DNA of 64,000 bases, taken from NCBI RefSeq assembly GCF_024347475.1, contig NZ_AP025487.1, forward strand, positions 1,550,001-1,614,000. The letters run 5' to 3'. This document shows positions 54,322-64,000 of this stretch, in pieces. Source of the DNA: Vibrio fortis (GTDB lineage Bacteria > Pseudomonadota > Gammaproteobacteria > Enterobacterales > Vibrionaceae). Within the stretch, counting starts at the first letter, position 1; every line of letters begins with the position of its first letter. The notes beneath the pieces were generated by a model. The model had not been told where the DNA came from and ran no database searches. It saw nothing but the letters and a program-made list of their open reading frames with translations. A program made the position numbers and the translations under genes.

Positions 54322-54617
54322 CCTCTTGTTGTTAAGAATTATTGCTAACAGCTATTGTTAAAGTTCGATTGTTAACGCTACAAAACAATCGTGCAGCCTC
54401 CTACTAGGCCCTAGATGACGTATTGCTCGCAACCAAGCACCTGGTAGCTATCTTACACTACCAAATCGTTATTTAGGGTCATTTCATATTAGTATTCCTT
54501 AATATTCTTGCGTTACTCCTCCAATAAGCTATTAGTTACATATCTATCTTTTATTAATATATAACTCAAATGAATAACTGATAGGTACACAACGTCATCG
54601 GCTAAAAGGAGTTGCCT

Positions 54618-56507
54618 ATGGATAGGTCAACTGAAAAACAGCGTCCTGCGCTGTCATTGTCTATACGAAGTAAATTTATTCTTATCAATATCACGCTATT
54701 TGTCTCTGTTTTTGTTTATGCCGTATATGAACAGATGAGTCTTGACCGGCTTGAGTCGTTAGAGCGTGCCGCTAATGAAAACCTACGGAGTTCAGTAGAC
54801 CTCCTCATGCTAAGAAGGCACGAGAAAGATTTTCTGGCAAGGAAAGAACAGAAATATGCTGAGCGCTTTGATAGTACTGCATTGACGTTGAATCAACGTT
54901 TATCCGATTTAAATCAGACGCTTATTTCTTACGAATTAGACCTTTCCAACAACTTTACCCAGATCACCCAAGCCGTTGAAAGCTACGAAAATCAATTTCG
55001 CCAGATTGTTCAACAAGTGAATGCGATTGAAAATCCTAACCCTTCCGTTGGTTTGATAGCGATGCTGGACAAAAGACGAACTGAACTAAAACATGCGGTA
55101 GAAAAAGAGGCCAATTTGTCATTGGAACTCGCGCTGCTTGAATTGGTCGAGAAAGATTTCCACTACCTTGCACATACCAATGATCAAACCAGCCTCGCTT
55201 TTGATGGTGCATTGGATACGTTTACTCCTTACGCGCAGAATACGGATACGACCAAACAAGCGTATTTGAACTATCGTGATTCAGTAGAAAAGCTACTCGT
55301 GGCAAATACGCGTTTGGGGCTTACCGCCGATTTAGGACTCAAAGGTGAACTTCGCCGAACTGTTCATCAAGCCGAGCAAGCGATCAATAACGTTCAGCTT
55401 GAAATCAATCGTTCAATTAGCCAAGCGAGTTCTGATACGAAGAATACGCTGCATCTGTTTGGCTTCGCAATCGTAATACTACTTTCAGTATTGTTGGCCT
55501 TCATAGGTAAGAGTGTTCTAACTCGTATTAAAGCGATTAACGACTTGATGGAGTCAATTGCAAATGGGGATGGTGACTTAACAGTGCGTATGAATGCCAA
55601 AGGTACCGATGAGCTTGCACAGCTCTCCCACTCCTTTGATGCCTTCATTAGTAAGCTACACGCTAACATTAAAGATCTCTCAGGCGTAATGACCGTTCTC
55701 ACCGACAGCTCATGCAGCTCTGAGCAAGCGGCACAAAAAAGTATGAACAATGCTGAAAAGCAAAAGCAACAATCGGAATCCGTTGCTACGGCGGTCAATG
55801 AGCTTGTTATGACCAGTAACGAGGTGGCAGCGAATATTGAAAACGCCGCATTAAGTGCTGAGAAAATCAAAGGTAATGCGCATCATGCACTGCAAGAGAC
55901 ACACGCAACCAATGACAGTATTCAAGTGCTGGTTACTAATATCGAAGAGTCACAATCTTTAATTGATCATCTGGAAGAACAGAGCCGTGAGATCAACCAA
56001 GTTGTGACGACGATTCAAGGCATCGCCGAACAAACTAACCTACTTGCCCTTAATGCGGCGATTGAGGCGGCACGAGCAGGTGAACACGGTCGTGGCTTTG
56101 CCGTCGTCGCCTCGGAAGTTCGCGAGCTTTCATTAATGACGAACAGTTCGACTCATCAAATTGAAACCACTATTCAAGGTTTAACCAATGGTATCGATAA
56201 AACCGTAACTAAGATGTCAGAGAGCTTAAACCAAACCGAGCACGTAAAGCGTCAAACTAAGGGTGTGGTTACTGCAATTGAAGGTATTCATCTTCAGGTT
56301 GGCGAGATGTTCGATTTGAACAGCCAGATTGCCACAGCGTCTGAGGAGCAGTCTGTTGTCTCAGCTGAGATAGATCGTAACATCACAGATATTGCACAGT
56401 TATCGGTTGATACTTACGACGTGGTTTCAGGTTCGGTGCGCTGTAGTGAGCAGGTGTCTAATGTGAGTGTGAAACTGGATAATATCGTTGCTCAGTTTAA
56501 GTACTAG
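54618..56507 (+). CDS. Methyl-accepting chemotaxis protein
   Basis: Chemoreceptor of 629 residues: a first membrane helix (about 17-35), a large helical periplasmic domain of about 240 residues, a second helix (about 275-300), HAMP, and the signalling tip [20 protein letters not shown]. The ligand domain is all-helical (bimodular type by appearance), not a Cache fold. The start at ATG 54618 has AAGGAG 6 bases upstream; a TTG two codons earlier is less likely. No CheB/R-binding pentapeptide at the C-terminus. Transcribed alone. Confidence 0.93.
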   Translation: MDRSTEKQRPALSLSIRSKFILINITLFVSVFVYAVYEQMSLDRLESLERAANENLRSSVDLLMLRRHEKDFLARKEQKYAERFDSTALTLNQRLSDLNQTLISYELDLSNNFTQITQAVESYENQFRQIVQQVNAIENPNPSVGLIAMLDKRRTELKHAVEKEANLSLELALLELVEKDFHYLAHTNDQTSLAFDGALDTFTPYAQNTDTTKQAYLNYRDSVEKLLVANTRLGLTADLGLKGELRRTVHQAEQAINNVQLEINRSISQASSDTKNTLHLFGFAIVILLSVLLAFIGKSVLTRIKAINDLMESIANGDGDLTVRMNAKGTDELAQLSHSFDAFISKLHANIKDLSGVMTVLTDSSCSSEQAAQKSMNNAEKQKQQSESVATAVNELVMTSNEVAANIENAALSAEKIKGNAHHALQETHATNDSIQVLVTNIEESQSLIDHLEEQSREINQVVTTIQGIAEQTNLLALNAAIEAARAGEHGRGFAVVASEVRELSLMTNSSTHQIETTIQGLTNGIDKTVTKMSESLNQTEHVKRQTKGVVTAIEGIHLQVGEMFDLNSQIATASEEQSVVSAEIDRNITDIAQLSVDTYDVVSGSVRCSEQVSNVSVKLDNIVAQFKY

Positions 56508-56595
56508 CCTCACTTGATTACAGTGCCTATGTTTCGGCGCTTAGATATTGCTACTAACTTCAGTAGCGAGACTAATAGTGACTCTACATAAAACA

Positions 56596-56627
56596 AAAAC
56601 GCCTTTATATCTCTATAAAGGCGTTTT
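56596..56627. terminator. Bidirectional terminator between the chemoreceptor and ybiT
   Basis: 13-base-pair stem AAAACGCCTTTAT/ATAAAGGCGTTTT with a 6-base loop, between two convergent genes. Confidence 0.92.
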
Positions 56628-56658
56628 CTTATTTAGGATTTAAAGACCTAGTCGCTTA

Positions 56659-58242
56659 TTAGCTACGAGCTTTTAAGAACTCAGCGTAAGTACCGCGGAA
56701 ATCGTTAATCTTGCCATCTTTGATTTCAAGGATACGAGTCGCTAGAGAGTCTACGAACACACGGTCGTGAGATACGAAGAACAGTGTGCCTTTGTAGTTC
56801 TCAAGAGCTAAGTTAAGTGCTTCGATAGATTCCATATCCATGTGGTTAGTCGGTTCATCCATAAGTAGGATGTTTGGCTTGTGCATCATGATCTTGCCAA
56901 GAAGCATACGACCTTGCTCACCACCAGAGATAACCTTAACGGACTTCTTGATGTCGTCTTGGCCAAACAGCATACGACCTAGGAAGCTGCGTACTACTTG
57001 CTCATCTTCGCCTTCTTGACGCCATTGGCTCATCCAGTCGAATAGGTTCATGTCCTCTTCAAAGTCATGTGCGTGGTCTTGAGCGTAGTAGCCGATGTTC
57101 GCGTTTTCAGACCACTTGTACTCACCTGTGCGAGCCTCAAGTACACCTGCTAGTGTATTAAGCAGTGTTGTTTTACCTACACCGTTTTCGCCGATGATTG
57201 CAACACGCTCACCCACTTCGAAAATCGCATCGAACTTGTTGTATAGGTCTTCTTCAAAACCTTGAGATAGGTTTTCTACCACAAGTGCGTTACGGAAAAG
57301 CTCTTTAGACTGTTCAAAACGAATGAATGGGTTTTGACGGCTAGATGCTTTTACTTCGTCTAGTTGAATCTTGTCGATTTGCTTAGCACGTGACGTTGCT
57401 TGCTTCGCTTTAGATGCGTTAGCAGAGAAACGAGATACGAACGTTTGAAGTTCAGCAATTTGTGCTTTCTTCTTCGCGTTATCAGACAGTAGACGCTCAC
57501 GAGCTTGTGTCGCTGCCGTCATGTACTCATCGTAGTTACCTGGGTAAACACGTAGCTCACCGTAATCAAGGTCAGCCATGTGTGTACATACAGAGTTTAG
57601 GAAGTGACGGTCGTGCGAAATGATGATCATTGTACAGTTACGTTGGTTTAGCGTATCTTCCAACCACTTGATGGTATCCATGTCCAAGTTGTTCGTTGGT
57701 TCGTCAAGAAGCATGATATGCGGGTCCGCGAACAGAACTTGTGCTAGAAGAACACGAAGTTTCCAGCCTGGCGCGACTTCGCTCATTAGACCAAAATGAA
57801 GAGACTCTTCGATACCTACAGCAAGAAGAAGCTCACCAGCTTTCGCTTCCGCCATATAACCGTCCATTTCAGCGAACTGAACTTCAAGATCGGCTACTTT
57901 CATGCCGTCTTCTTCGCTCATTTCTGCCAAAGCGTAAATGCGGTCACGCTCTTTCTTAATTTCCCATAGCTCTTTGTGACCCATAATAACCGTATCGATT
58001 ACTGTGAATTCTTCATAAGCGAATTGGTCTTGGTTTAGCTTAGCAACGCGCTCGTTTGGATCGTAGCTTACGTTACCTGCGCTTGGCTCTAGTTCACCAG
58101 AAAGAATCTTCATGAACGTCGACTTACCACAGCCATTCGCGCCGATTAGACCGTAACGGTTACCTTCGCCGAACTTAACTGAAATATTTTCGAAAAGTGG
58201 CTTCGCGCCGAATTGTTGGGTGATATTTGCTGTGGAGATCAA
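56659..58242 (-). CDS. ybiT: ABC-F family ATPase YbiT
   Basis: Soluble twin-ATPase ABC-F protein of 527 residues. Two Walker A motifs, GANGCGKST and GENGVGKTT; two LLMDEPTN(N/H)xDM-type Walker B regions; and an interdomain linker with [22 protein letters not shown]. It matches E. coli YbiT closely in length and linker rather than EttA or Uup. ABC-F proteins act on the ribosome to relieve stalled translation. Transcribed alone, convergent with the chemoreceptor gene. Confidence 0.93.
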   Translation of the reverse strand: MISTANITQQFGAKPLFENISVKFGEGNRYGLIGANGCGKSTFMKILSGELEPSAGNVSYDPNERVAKLNQDQFAYEEFTVIDTVIMGHKELWEIKKERDRIYALAEMSEEDGMKVADLEVQFAEMDGYMAEAKAGELLLAVGIEESLHFGLMSEVAPGWKLRVLLAQVLFADPHIMLLDEPTNNLDMDTIKWLEDTLNQRNCTMIIISHDRHFLNSVCTHMADLDYGELRVYPGNYDEYMTAATQARERLLSDNAKKKAQIAELQTFVSRFSANASKAKQATSRAKQIDKIQLDEVKASSRQNPFIRFEQSKELFRNALVVENLSQGFEEDLYNKFDAIFEVGERVAIIGENGVGKTTLLNTLAGVLEARTGEYKWSENANIGYYAQDHAHDFEEDMNLFDWMSQWRQEGEDEQVVRSFLGRMLFGQDDIKKSVKVISGGEQGRMLLGKIMMHKPNILLMDEPTNHMDMESIEALNLALENYKGTLFFVSHDRVFVDSLATRILEIKDGKINDFRGTYAEFLKARS

Positions 58243-58532
58243 TGCCTTTACCTTTTTGATGTGAAAAACGCCGCAACGTTACTCGTTCAGGGCTTCAACT
58301 GCAAGCGTTGTTTGCCTTATTCAGCATATTAGCCCTAGGAATCGGAGTAATTGACACTCAACATTCCACACAGACCAATGGCTTGTTAAAAAGTAGAAGG
58401 GATTTTCGAAAAAACCACCTTTGAGTGAACAATATTTCATCGAAATGCCGCTCTCATCGATAGTGATAGCAATTTAAGAGGATCATTGGCGGTAAACGAA
58501 CTACACTAATTCAATCTAATCAGGAAGTTAAA

Positions 58533-60938
58533 GTGAAGTTTATGCGCCAATTATCACTAATATGCGTTCGGCATATTTGGTTACTATGGATGGCAATGGT
58601 TCCATTTAGTAGTGCTGCCGAATGGCAATACGAACAGGAAGTCGCGCCTAGCGTTAGTGAAACAGCTACCAGTATCAGTAGCGAGATTCAAACCCTACCC
58701 GAGCCTCTGTTTATGTCCGCTCAAGAGCAACGCAAGGTATCGCAGTTGCTTAGAGTTGTGCTCATTGAGCAGCAAAAGCAGAGTGATCAGTTTGCACAGC
58801 ATCTTTCCCAATTCATCGATAATCTCAAATCCGATGAAGCCTCAGACATCAAGTCGCAAACGAGTGACGATATTTGGTTCAAAGTTGAATCCGATTATTT
58901 AACACTAAGCAGTATCAATCGCAGTAAGCAAAAGTTATTGGAGCTGGCTGATAGCACAACTCGCGACAAGCTGACTGGGTTTGGGCCTCAAGGTGTTAGG
59001 CAGTTGAAGCAAGAGTGGCAGTTGACACTGCTCAATGCCGAGTATCTGTTTTATTTTCAATTACGCAGCTTTCGCGCACTAATAGAAGATATCTTTGTTT
59101 CACCTGTCCCTGTTGTTTGGGCCGGCATTAAAGTGTTTTTCATCTACAGCGTATTAATGTGGTGGCTAGCTAACAGCGCGAGGATTATTGAGCTGTATAA
59201 AAACACAGTGCTAGAGAAAACCAGCACACCACCACTTTGGGTTCGTATCATTTGGTACTTTAGCCGAGCGCACAAAGCATTAGCGTGGTTAGTGGCGATT
59301 ACCCTATCTCTGCAAGTTTTGTCGACCATTCCTAGCCTCCAGCATCTCGTCTTTTTGGAGATATTTACTTGGTGGATACTTGGAGGCTCCATTGCAATCA
59401 GCTTTATTTTGGAGTTCGCTTATCGTAATAGCCGTACTTCAAGCAAGAAGATCGTTGAATTGCGCCTATCAACAATTCGCCGCTATGTATGGAGTGCAAT
59501 CATCGCGGGTGTGATCCTGCAAATCTCTACTATGACGCTTGGAAAAGGCACCATCTATAACTGGATATACAGTGCACTCTTCTTCTGGTTCGTGCTGATC
59601 ACAATCTCTGTATTGCGATTATGGCGTGAAACCGTGTTTGAATTGGTGGAGGGTATTGCTGAACGCCCGTGGTGGGTTAATTGGGCGATCAGCAAAAAAC
59701 GTATTTGGGTTATTAGTATCGTTGCGACAGCCATAGCTGCTGCTTGGGTAATGATTCATATCGCGAAGCATCGTTTAATCGCGAAGCTATCTCATTTTAC
59801 TTTCTTTAGCCAAGCGCTCGCCTATCTGTTTCGGATCGAAGTGGCGAAACAGAAAAGCAACACTGCAGATGGACAATCTCTGGTTCGAGTCAAAGGCGAC
59901 GCAGCATTCAATTACGTTCTACCCGGTAATCATGACAGCGAACTGATTGAATATGCTGATGCGGAGATCAAACAGCTCTCTAAATACCTGCTGACTGACT
60001 CGCCTGCTTTATGTGTGGTATCCGGTGAGCGCGGGGTTGGTACAACAACTCTGTTGAAGCAGATGCTTTATAAAGTGAAAAATGCCGAACCTATTTATCT
60101 CAACTGCCCTCACTCTGGTTACCAAGAGTTGCTAGCACATTTTGCGGTGAGTATTGGCCTGGACGAAGACGCGACAGAAATACAGATATTAAGTCAGCTT
60201 CGTGGTAGCCAGACGACCTACCTGATAGCTGTAGATAATGGGCAACGGTTAGTGAAACCAATGGTGGGTGGGCTGTCGGCACTCATTCGTTTAACCAATC
60301 TGATTCGACGTTCTAAAAAGAACCATCGCGCCATCATTTCAATTGAGAAAGCGAGTTGGCGCTTTGTCGACCGAGCTAGAGGTGAAAGGTTGTTGTTTGA
60401 TTGGGTTGCTTTTCTGCCCAAATGGAACGAGCAGCAAATCGCTTCATTGCTCGATACGCGCATTAACCAATCTGAGGATTACACAGTGAGTTTTGATGGA
60501 TTGGTTGTGCCAAAGCAATGGGATCAACAAGAGATCACTGAAGAGGAACGAGCAAAACAAGGCTTCTACCGAATTCTATGGCACTACTCAGATGGAAACC
60601 CAACGGTTGCTTTAAGGTTCTTCCGTTTTTCTCTTAACCGAAACAAAGAAACCGACCAAGTCATGGTTAGGCTATTCCATGCGCCTGAATCTGAAGAGTT
60701 GGAGAAGATGCCAAAACCTATGCTAGCGGTATTGCGCTCCATTATTCAGCTTGAGATAGCAACGCCTGAGGAATTAGCGGAATGCACGCAGTTAACCATT
60801 TCTGAAGTAACGGGCACGCTACGTTACTTCCAGAGCCGCGGCTATATCGAATGGACCGAAGACAAAGCCAAAGTCTCAGACCACTGGTTTAGGCACATTA
60901 CCAATGTATTAGACCGACAGCATTTATTGGTGAAGTAA
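58533..60938 (+). CDS. Membrane protein with cytoplasmic AAA/STAND-like ATPase domain
   Basis: Unusual 801-residue protein. A signal peptide (to about residue 29) and a periplasmic helical region with coiled-coil character (about 60-180) are followed by about six membrane helices (about 194-213, 247-266, 276-294, 318-335, 346-362 and 391-409). The cytoplasmic part has a P-loop SGERGVGTTTLL (497-508), a Walker B-like YLIAVDNGQRL and a C-terminal winged-helix-like end (ITEEERAKQ ... LTISEVTGTLRYFQSRGYIEW). The order resembles an AAA/STAND signalling ATPase anchored in the membrane. The next gene, one base away, encodes an MscS channel, so ATP-dependent gating or osmotic sensing is a reasonable inference. 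GTG start with AGGAAG 5 bases upstream. Confidence 0.8.
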   Translation: MKFMRQLSLICVRHIWLLWMAMVPFSSAAEWQYEQEVAPSVSETATSISSEIQTLPEPLFMSAQEQRKVSQLLRVVLIEQQKQSDQFAQHLSQFIDNLKSDEASDIKSQTSDDIWFKVESDYLTLSSINRSKQKLLELADSTTRDKLTGFGPQGVRQLKQEWQLTLLNAEYLFYFQLRSFRALIEDIFVSPVPVVWAGIKVFFIYSVLMWWLANSARIIELYKNTVLEKTSTPPLWVRIIWYFSRAHKALAWLVAITLSLQVLSTIPSLQHLVFLEIFTWWILGGSIAISFILEFAYRNSRTSSKKIVELRLSTIRRYVWSAIIAGVILQISTMTLGKGTIYNWIYSALFFWFVLITISVLRLWRETVFELVEGIAERPWWVNWAISKKRIWVISIVATAIAAAWVMIHIAKHRLIAKLSHFTFFSQALAYLFRIEVAKQKSNTADGQSLVRVKGDAAFNYVLPGNHDSELIEYADAEIKQLSKYLLTDSPALCVVSGERGVGTTTLLKQMLYKVKNAEPIYLNCPHSGYQELLAHFAVSIGLDEDATEIQILSQLRGSQTTYLIAVDNGQRLVKPMVGGLSALIRLTNLIRRSKKNHRAIISIEKASWRFVDRARGERLLFDWVAFLPKWNEQQIASLLDTRINQSEDYTVSFDGLVVPKQWDQQEITEEERAKQGFYRILWHYSDGNPTVALRFFRFSLNRNKETDQVMVRLFHAPESEELEKMPKPMLAVLRSIIQLEIATPEELAECTQLTISEVTGTLRYFQSRGYIEWTEDKAKVSDHWFRHITNVLDRQHLLVK

Positions 60939-60939
60939 C

Positions 60940-61833
60940 ATGAATAGAATTTCTAAAACACTTTGTATTGTACTGCTTGCCCTTCTACTGCCTTTGCGAA
61001 CCGTATTGGCTGCAGAAGAAGTAGTTAACGTAGAGAGCATTCAACAATTCGCCAGCCTCATTCGTTGGAGTGGTGTTTTCTTCTCTGCGTTAGTCGTCGC
61101 AGCGACTTGGTTGCTGATTAAGTTTATGAATTCGATGGTTGAGAGCATTGGTGGTCAGTTTGTTCAGTATCGAATGATGCTGCAAAAAATCCAATCGTTC
61201 CTCCAGTTTTTCATTTATATGACCGCTGGTCTGGTGGTCTTTATGATGAGCTTTCGCATTAATGATCACATCTTAGCTTTGATTGGCGGCACGTTGGCTG
61301 TATCAGTTGGTTTTGCATTGAAAGACCTTGCAGCTTCATTCATCGCGGGATTGACGGTGATGATCGACAGGCCGTTCCAAGTAGGTGACCGTGTCACCTT
61401 TGAAGGGAATTACGGTGATATTATTACGATAGGCTTACGCTCCGTCCGGATGAGAACCCTCAACGATGACATCATCACCATTCCCAATAATAAGTTCCTC
61501 AATGAGGTTACGACGAGTGGTAACTACGGCGCGTTAGATATGCAGGTCGTTATTCCCTTCTATGTAGGAATGGACGAAGACATTACCCTCGCCCGTGATT
61601 TGATTCAGGAAGCGGCATCATCAAGTCGCTACATCCACTTACCTAAGCCTGTAACCGTGCTAGTGAAGCAGACGATTACCGATAACTACTTAGCGATCCA
61701 GTTAACTTGTAAGGCCTACGTTGTTGATACTGCTTATGAGAAGCTGTTCGAGACCGATATTACCCTCAGAGTGATGAAAGAGTTCAAGAAGCATGGGATC
61801 AAACCGCCTAAGATTGCTTTGGCCTCTGATTAA
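60940..61833 (+). CDS. MscS-family mechanosensitive ion channel
   Basis: 297-residue channel with a signal-like first segment (about 5-25), a helix (about 37-61), a TM pair (about 80-115), and the pore helix and MscS core VGFALKDLAASFIAGLTVMI followed by PFQVGDRVTFEGNYGDII and TIPNNKFLNEVTTSGNYG. It would release solutes under osmotic downshock. The adjoining membrane ATPase gene ends one base before it; the two form an operon. Confidence 0.92.
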   Translation: MNRISKTLCIVLLALLLPLRTVLAAEEVVNVESIQQFASLIRWSGVFFSALVVAATWLLIKFMNSMVESIGGQFVQYRMMLQKIQSFLQFFIYMTAGLVVFMMSFRINDHILALIGGTLAVSVGFALKDLAASFIAGLTVMIDRPFQVGDRVTFEGNYGDIITIGLRSVRMRTLNDDIITIPNNKFLNEVTTSGNYGALDMQVVIPFYVGMDEDITLARDLIQEAASSSRYIHLPKPVTVLVKQTITDNYLAIQLTCKAYVVDTAYEKLFETDITLRVMKEFKKHGIKPPKIALASD

Positions 61834-61847
61834 GCACGTTTAAGCCT

Positions 61848-61873
61848 AAAAGTAAAAAGTAAAAAGTAAAAAG
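61848..61873. repeat. Short TAAAAAG tandem repeat
   Basis: About three and a half copies of TAAAAAG lie just in front of the terminator stem. It is in a noncoding gap and may only be slippage. Confidence 0.7.
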
Positions 61874-61902
61874 CCCTCGCTACGATTGTAGCGAGGGCTT
61901 TT
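61869..61902. terminator. Bidirectional terminator between mscS and the Cache chemoreceptor
   Basis: 15-base-pair stem AAAAGCCCTCGCTAC/GTAGCGAGGGCTTTT with GATT loop, between convergent genes. Confidence 0.95.
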
Positions 61903-61936
61903 GTTTGAGTATTTTTAAAGAGGCTAACGCATCTGG

Positions 61937-63556
61937 CTAAACTTTGAAATATTTAAGTTGTTCTGTTAAATGCTCTGCTGTATTCGCCATCTGTTGACTG
62001 TCTTCTGCAAGCGACTGAGAAGCTTGTAGAACCTCATTTGCGGCTAAATGAATGCTAGAGACATTTTGGTTCATCTCTGTCGCCACTGAACTTTGCTGCT
62101 CTGAAGCTGCAGCAATTTGTGCCACCATGTCGTTGGCATTTTGCAGTTCGGCAACGATCTCATCAAGTTGAGCACGAGTATCGTCTGACGCTTTCACGCT
62201 ATGGTCGACCTCTTCATTACTCTGTTTCATCGCTACAAAGGTTTGTTCAGCTTGATGAGTGAGCTTTTCAATGGTGTGCTGCACTTCATTCGTAGAATTT
62301 TGAGTTCGACTTGCAAGGTTACGTACTTCATCCGCAACGACAGCAAAGCCACGACCTTGTTCACCCGCGCGCGCGGCTTCAATCGCAGCATTTAACGCTA
62401 ACAGGTTAGTTTGCTCAGAAACGTCACGAATAACACCAACCACTTGGCTAATTTCGGTTACGCCCGCTTGCAGATCTTGAACCAAGCTATTCGCATTCGA
62501 GATGTTCTCAGAAACATGAGAGATGCTTGTTGCGGTAACCTTCATATTCTCATCGTTACGATAAGCATGGTCGACGACCTTATTGGTGCTTACGGCTGTA
62601 TTTTCAGCATTAACAGCAACGTCAGAAATCGTTGCACTCATCTCTGTCATCGCCGTAGACAACAACTCAAGCTGTGCGTGTTGAGAGTTAACACTTGTTG
62701 CTGCTTCTTCACTCGCTTGAGCAATATGGCTCGCCATTGAACTAGACTGTCCTGCTGATTCGTTGGCAGTTTTAAGCGTGCTTTGTAGTTTCTCTAACAT
62801 CTTATCGATCTGGTTAGACATTTCGCCCAGTTCATCTTTGCGTGTCATGTTCATGCGCACACGCAAATCACCATCAGCGATCGCATGAGTGTTGTTAATC
62901 AACTTAGCAAGTGGAATCAGAATATTGTTTGAAATGGCGTAACCCATAGCAAACAGCATCCCTGATAAAACAAGGGCTACAAATGCCTCTTTAATTGCTA
63001 GCGCCCAGAATGCTTCTTGGATGTCTGCAACTAAGATCCCTGAACCTACGATCCAGTTCCATTCAGGAAACAGTTCCACATAGGAGATTTTGTCTTTTAA
63101 CTCACCTTGCGGGCTCTTCCATTGGTAATCGAGAAAGCCTTTACCCTGTGGAGAGCGCGATATAGAAACCATTTCACGCCAATGGAACTTGCCTGCTCCA
63201 TCTTTGAAGTTATGGGTGTTTTCACCATTTAGCTCTGGCTTTAATGGGTGCATCACCACTTGTGATTGTTGATTAAGAATCCAGAAGTAGTTATTGCTGT
63301 CATAACGCAGATTCTGAATCGCAGCGAGTGCTTGTTGTTGTGCTTGTTCTTCACCGAGTACAGTGCGTTGGGCGTAATAGTGTTTTGCCAATGATACGGC
63401 GGACTCTACTTGTGCGCTGAGCTTACTTTCACGTTCGGCCATGGAAGTGGCGCGTTGCTGGAGCAAGTTATACGTACATGCCATGATCAGTGAGATTACT
63501 GAAAAAATGACGATAGAGGCGAGTTTGGATTTGATAGAAAGGTTGCTTAATTTCAT
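61937..63556 (-). CDS. Methyl-accepting chemotaxis protein with single Cache domain
   Basis: Chemoreceptor of 539 residues. A membrane helix (about 10-30) is followed by an sCache_2-type periplasmic domain ([50 protein letters not shown]). A second helix (about 185-210), HAMP and the signalling tip [20 protein letters not shown] follow. sCache_2 domains bind small carboxylates or similar ligands; the ligand is unknown. No C-terminal pentapeptide. Confidence 0.94.
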   Translation of the reverse strand: MKLSNLSIKSKLASIVIFSVISLIMACTYNLLQQRATSMAERESKLSAQVESAVSLAKHYYAQRTVLGEEQAQQQALAAIQNLRYDSNNYFWILNQQSQVVMHPLKPELNGENTHNFKDGAGKFHWREMVSISRSPQGKGFLDYQWKSPQGELKDKISYVELFPEWNWIVGSGILVADIQEAFWALAIKEAFVALVLSGMLFAMGYAISNNILIPLAKLINNTHAIADGDLRVRMNMTRKDELGEMSNQIDKMLEKLQSTLKTANESAGQSSSMASHIAQASEEAATSVNSQHAQLELLSTAMTEMSATISDVAVNAENTAVSTNKVVDHAYRNDENMKVTATSISHVSENISNANSLVQDLQAGVTEISQVVGVIRDVSEQTNLLALNAAIEAARAGEQGRGFAVVADEVRNLASRTQNSTNEVQHTIEKLTHQAEQTFVAMKQSNEEVDHSVKASDDTRAQLDEIVAELQNANDMVAQIAAASEQQSSVATEMNQNVSSIHLAANEVLQASQSLAEDSQQMANTAEHLTEQLKYFKV

Positions 63557-63738
63557 AGCGAGCTGACTTTATATTTTTGTTATTAGTTGCGAGCAAATTA
63601 ACAAAATCAGTTCGATTAGCGATGATGCATGTCATGAAGAATGAATATTCACATGATTACATATGCAAAAAGTGACACTTGTCACTTCTAGTTGATTGAA
63701 TTTTATAAAAATATCAATAATTGGTAAGCGTTATTGAA

Positions 63739-64000
63739 CTAGTCTCTTAATTCCGAGAGTTGTTTAATGCTGTGAAAATCAGTGTTTGTGGAATTTTGAT
63801 TTACAGTTCGATTAAACCAAATGGCATTAAGTCCAGCATCGATAGCAGGCACAATATCTTTCTCAAGTGTATCGCCGACCATTGTCACCCTTGATGAAGG
63901 AACATTAAGACGAGCAAGAATGGCAGGAAAGAACTCAGGGCTCATTTTATCGACCCCTAGATTTGATTTACAGAAATAGCCAGAAATGAATTTGTCTAAG
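63739..64000 (-). CDS. HAD-family hydrolase (C-terminal part; start outside window)
   Basis: The last 86 or so residues of a haloacid-dehalogenase phosphatase. Motif IV is seen in VTMVGDTLEKDIVPAIDAGL (aspartate-binding GDxxxxD), preceded by KPxx-type region changed to LGVDKMSPEFFPAI, with the motif III lysine in DKMSPEFF. The reading frame continues to base 64000 without a start codon that fits the fold, so the 5' end is outside. A phosphoglycolate or nucleotide phosphatase is possible. Confidence 0.85.
   Translation of the reverse strand, partial: LDKFISGYFCKSNLGVDKMSPEFFPAILARLNVPSSRVTMVGDTLEKDIVPAIDAGLNAIWFNRTVNQNSTNTDFHSIKQLSELRD

Noticed and set aside
61848..61873. TAAAAAG tandem repeat as a phase-variation tract
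   Set aside because: It lies behind the mscS stop, outside any promoter or coding region, so length change would have no obvious effect.
1..64000. CRISPR array, tRNA, rRNA, insertion sequence or integrase
   Set aside because: No regularly spaced repeats, tRNA-like cloverleaf, rRNA segments, transposase or tyrosine recombinase motifs were recognised on either strand.

Overview
This 64 kb window is a piece of a Vibrio chromosome (large chromosome, by gene content). The evidence is the gene order: a NosP-type FIST protein and a VpsS-like hybrid kinase, then ccoNOQP with fixH/ccoI/ccoS, fnr, uspE, ttcA, potABCD with a second potD, cobB, amt, a cysteine-type formate dehydrogenase cluster with DUF3305/DUF3306 and fdhD, a YbiT-type ABC-F protein, and two chemoreceptors. 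Vibrio-style spacing, intrinsic terminators and a GC content in the mid-forties agree. Species cannot be named from this alone.

Region 1 (about 1-18,400) is an accessory, defence-type island, almost all on the minus strand. From right to left it holds: an XRE repressor (plus strand) facing a small winged-helix/coiled-coil protein and a superfamily 2 helicase across a promoter with two palindromic operators; a sigma-54 activator with an N-terminal CARF-like Rossmann domain; then a type I restriction-modification operon in unusual order, hsdR - small membrane protein - free-standing copy of the HsdR C-terminal domain - hsdM - hsdS. After a strong intrinsic terminator come a DUF3696-type AAA ATPase and a degenerate phospholipase-D-like (MIT C-terminal type) partner. 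Further left are a helicase-nuclease fusion and a RavA-like MoxR ATPase that runs off the window. A near-perfect sigma-54 promoter (TGGCAC-N5-TTGCT) sits in the 62-base gap between the CARF activator gene and the true start of hsdR. This implies that the whole restriction operon is switched on by a signal-sensing sigma-54 activator rather than made constitutively. That is the main discovery candidate of the window.

Region 2 (about 18,800-31,400) is core respiration and redox control: NosP and its kinase, cbb3 oxidase structural and assembly genes, FNR with an FNR-like box in front of it, and UspE. Region 3 (31,400-44,160) holds tRNA thiolation (TtcA), a Bax-like glucosaminidase, spermidine/putrescine import with two substrate-binding proteins, a small diguanylate cyclase, a sirtuin, and an ammonium transporter with its own sigma-54 promoter and a candidate NtrC site. 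Region 4 (44,160-54,330) is the formate dehydrogenase cluster: membrane subunits, Fe-S subunits, TorD-like chaperone, TAT-signal small protein, ferredoxin-like protein, DUF3305/DUF3306, and divergent fdhD. Region 5 (54,600-64,000) has two methyl-accepting chemotaxis proteins, YbiT, a membrane ATPase paired with an MscS channel, and the 3' end of a HAD phosphatase gene.

No rRNA, tRNA, CRISPR array, transposase or integrase was recognised. All functional statements come from reading motifs and from family knowledge; no database search was run.
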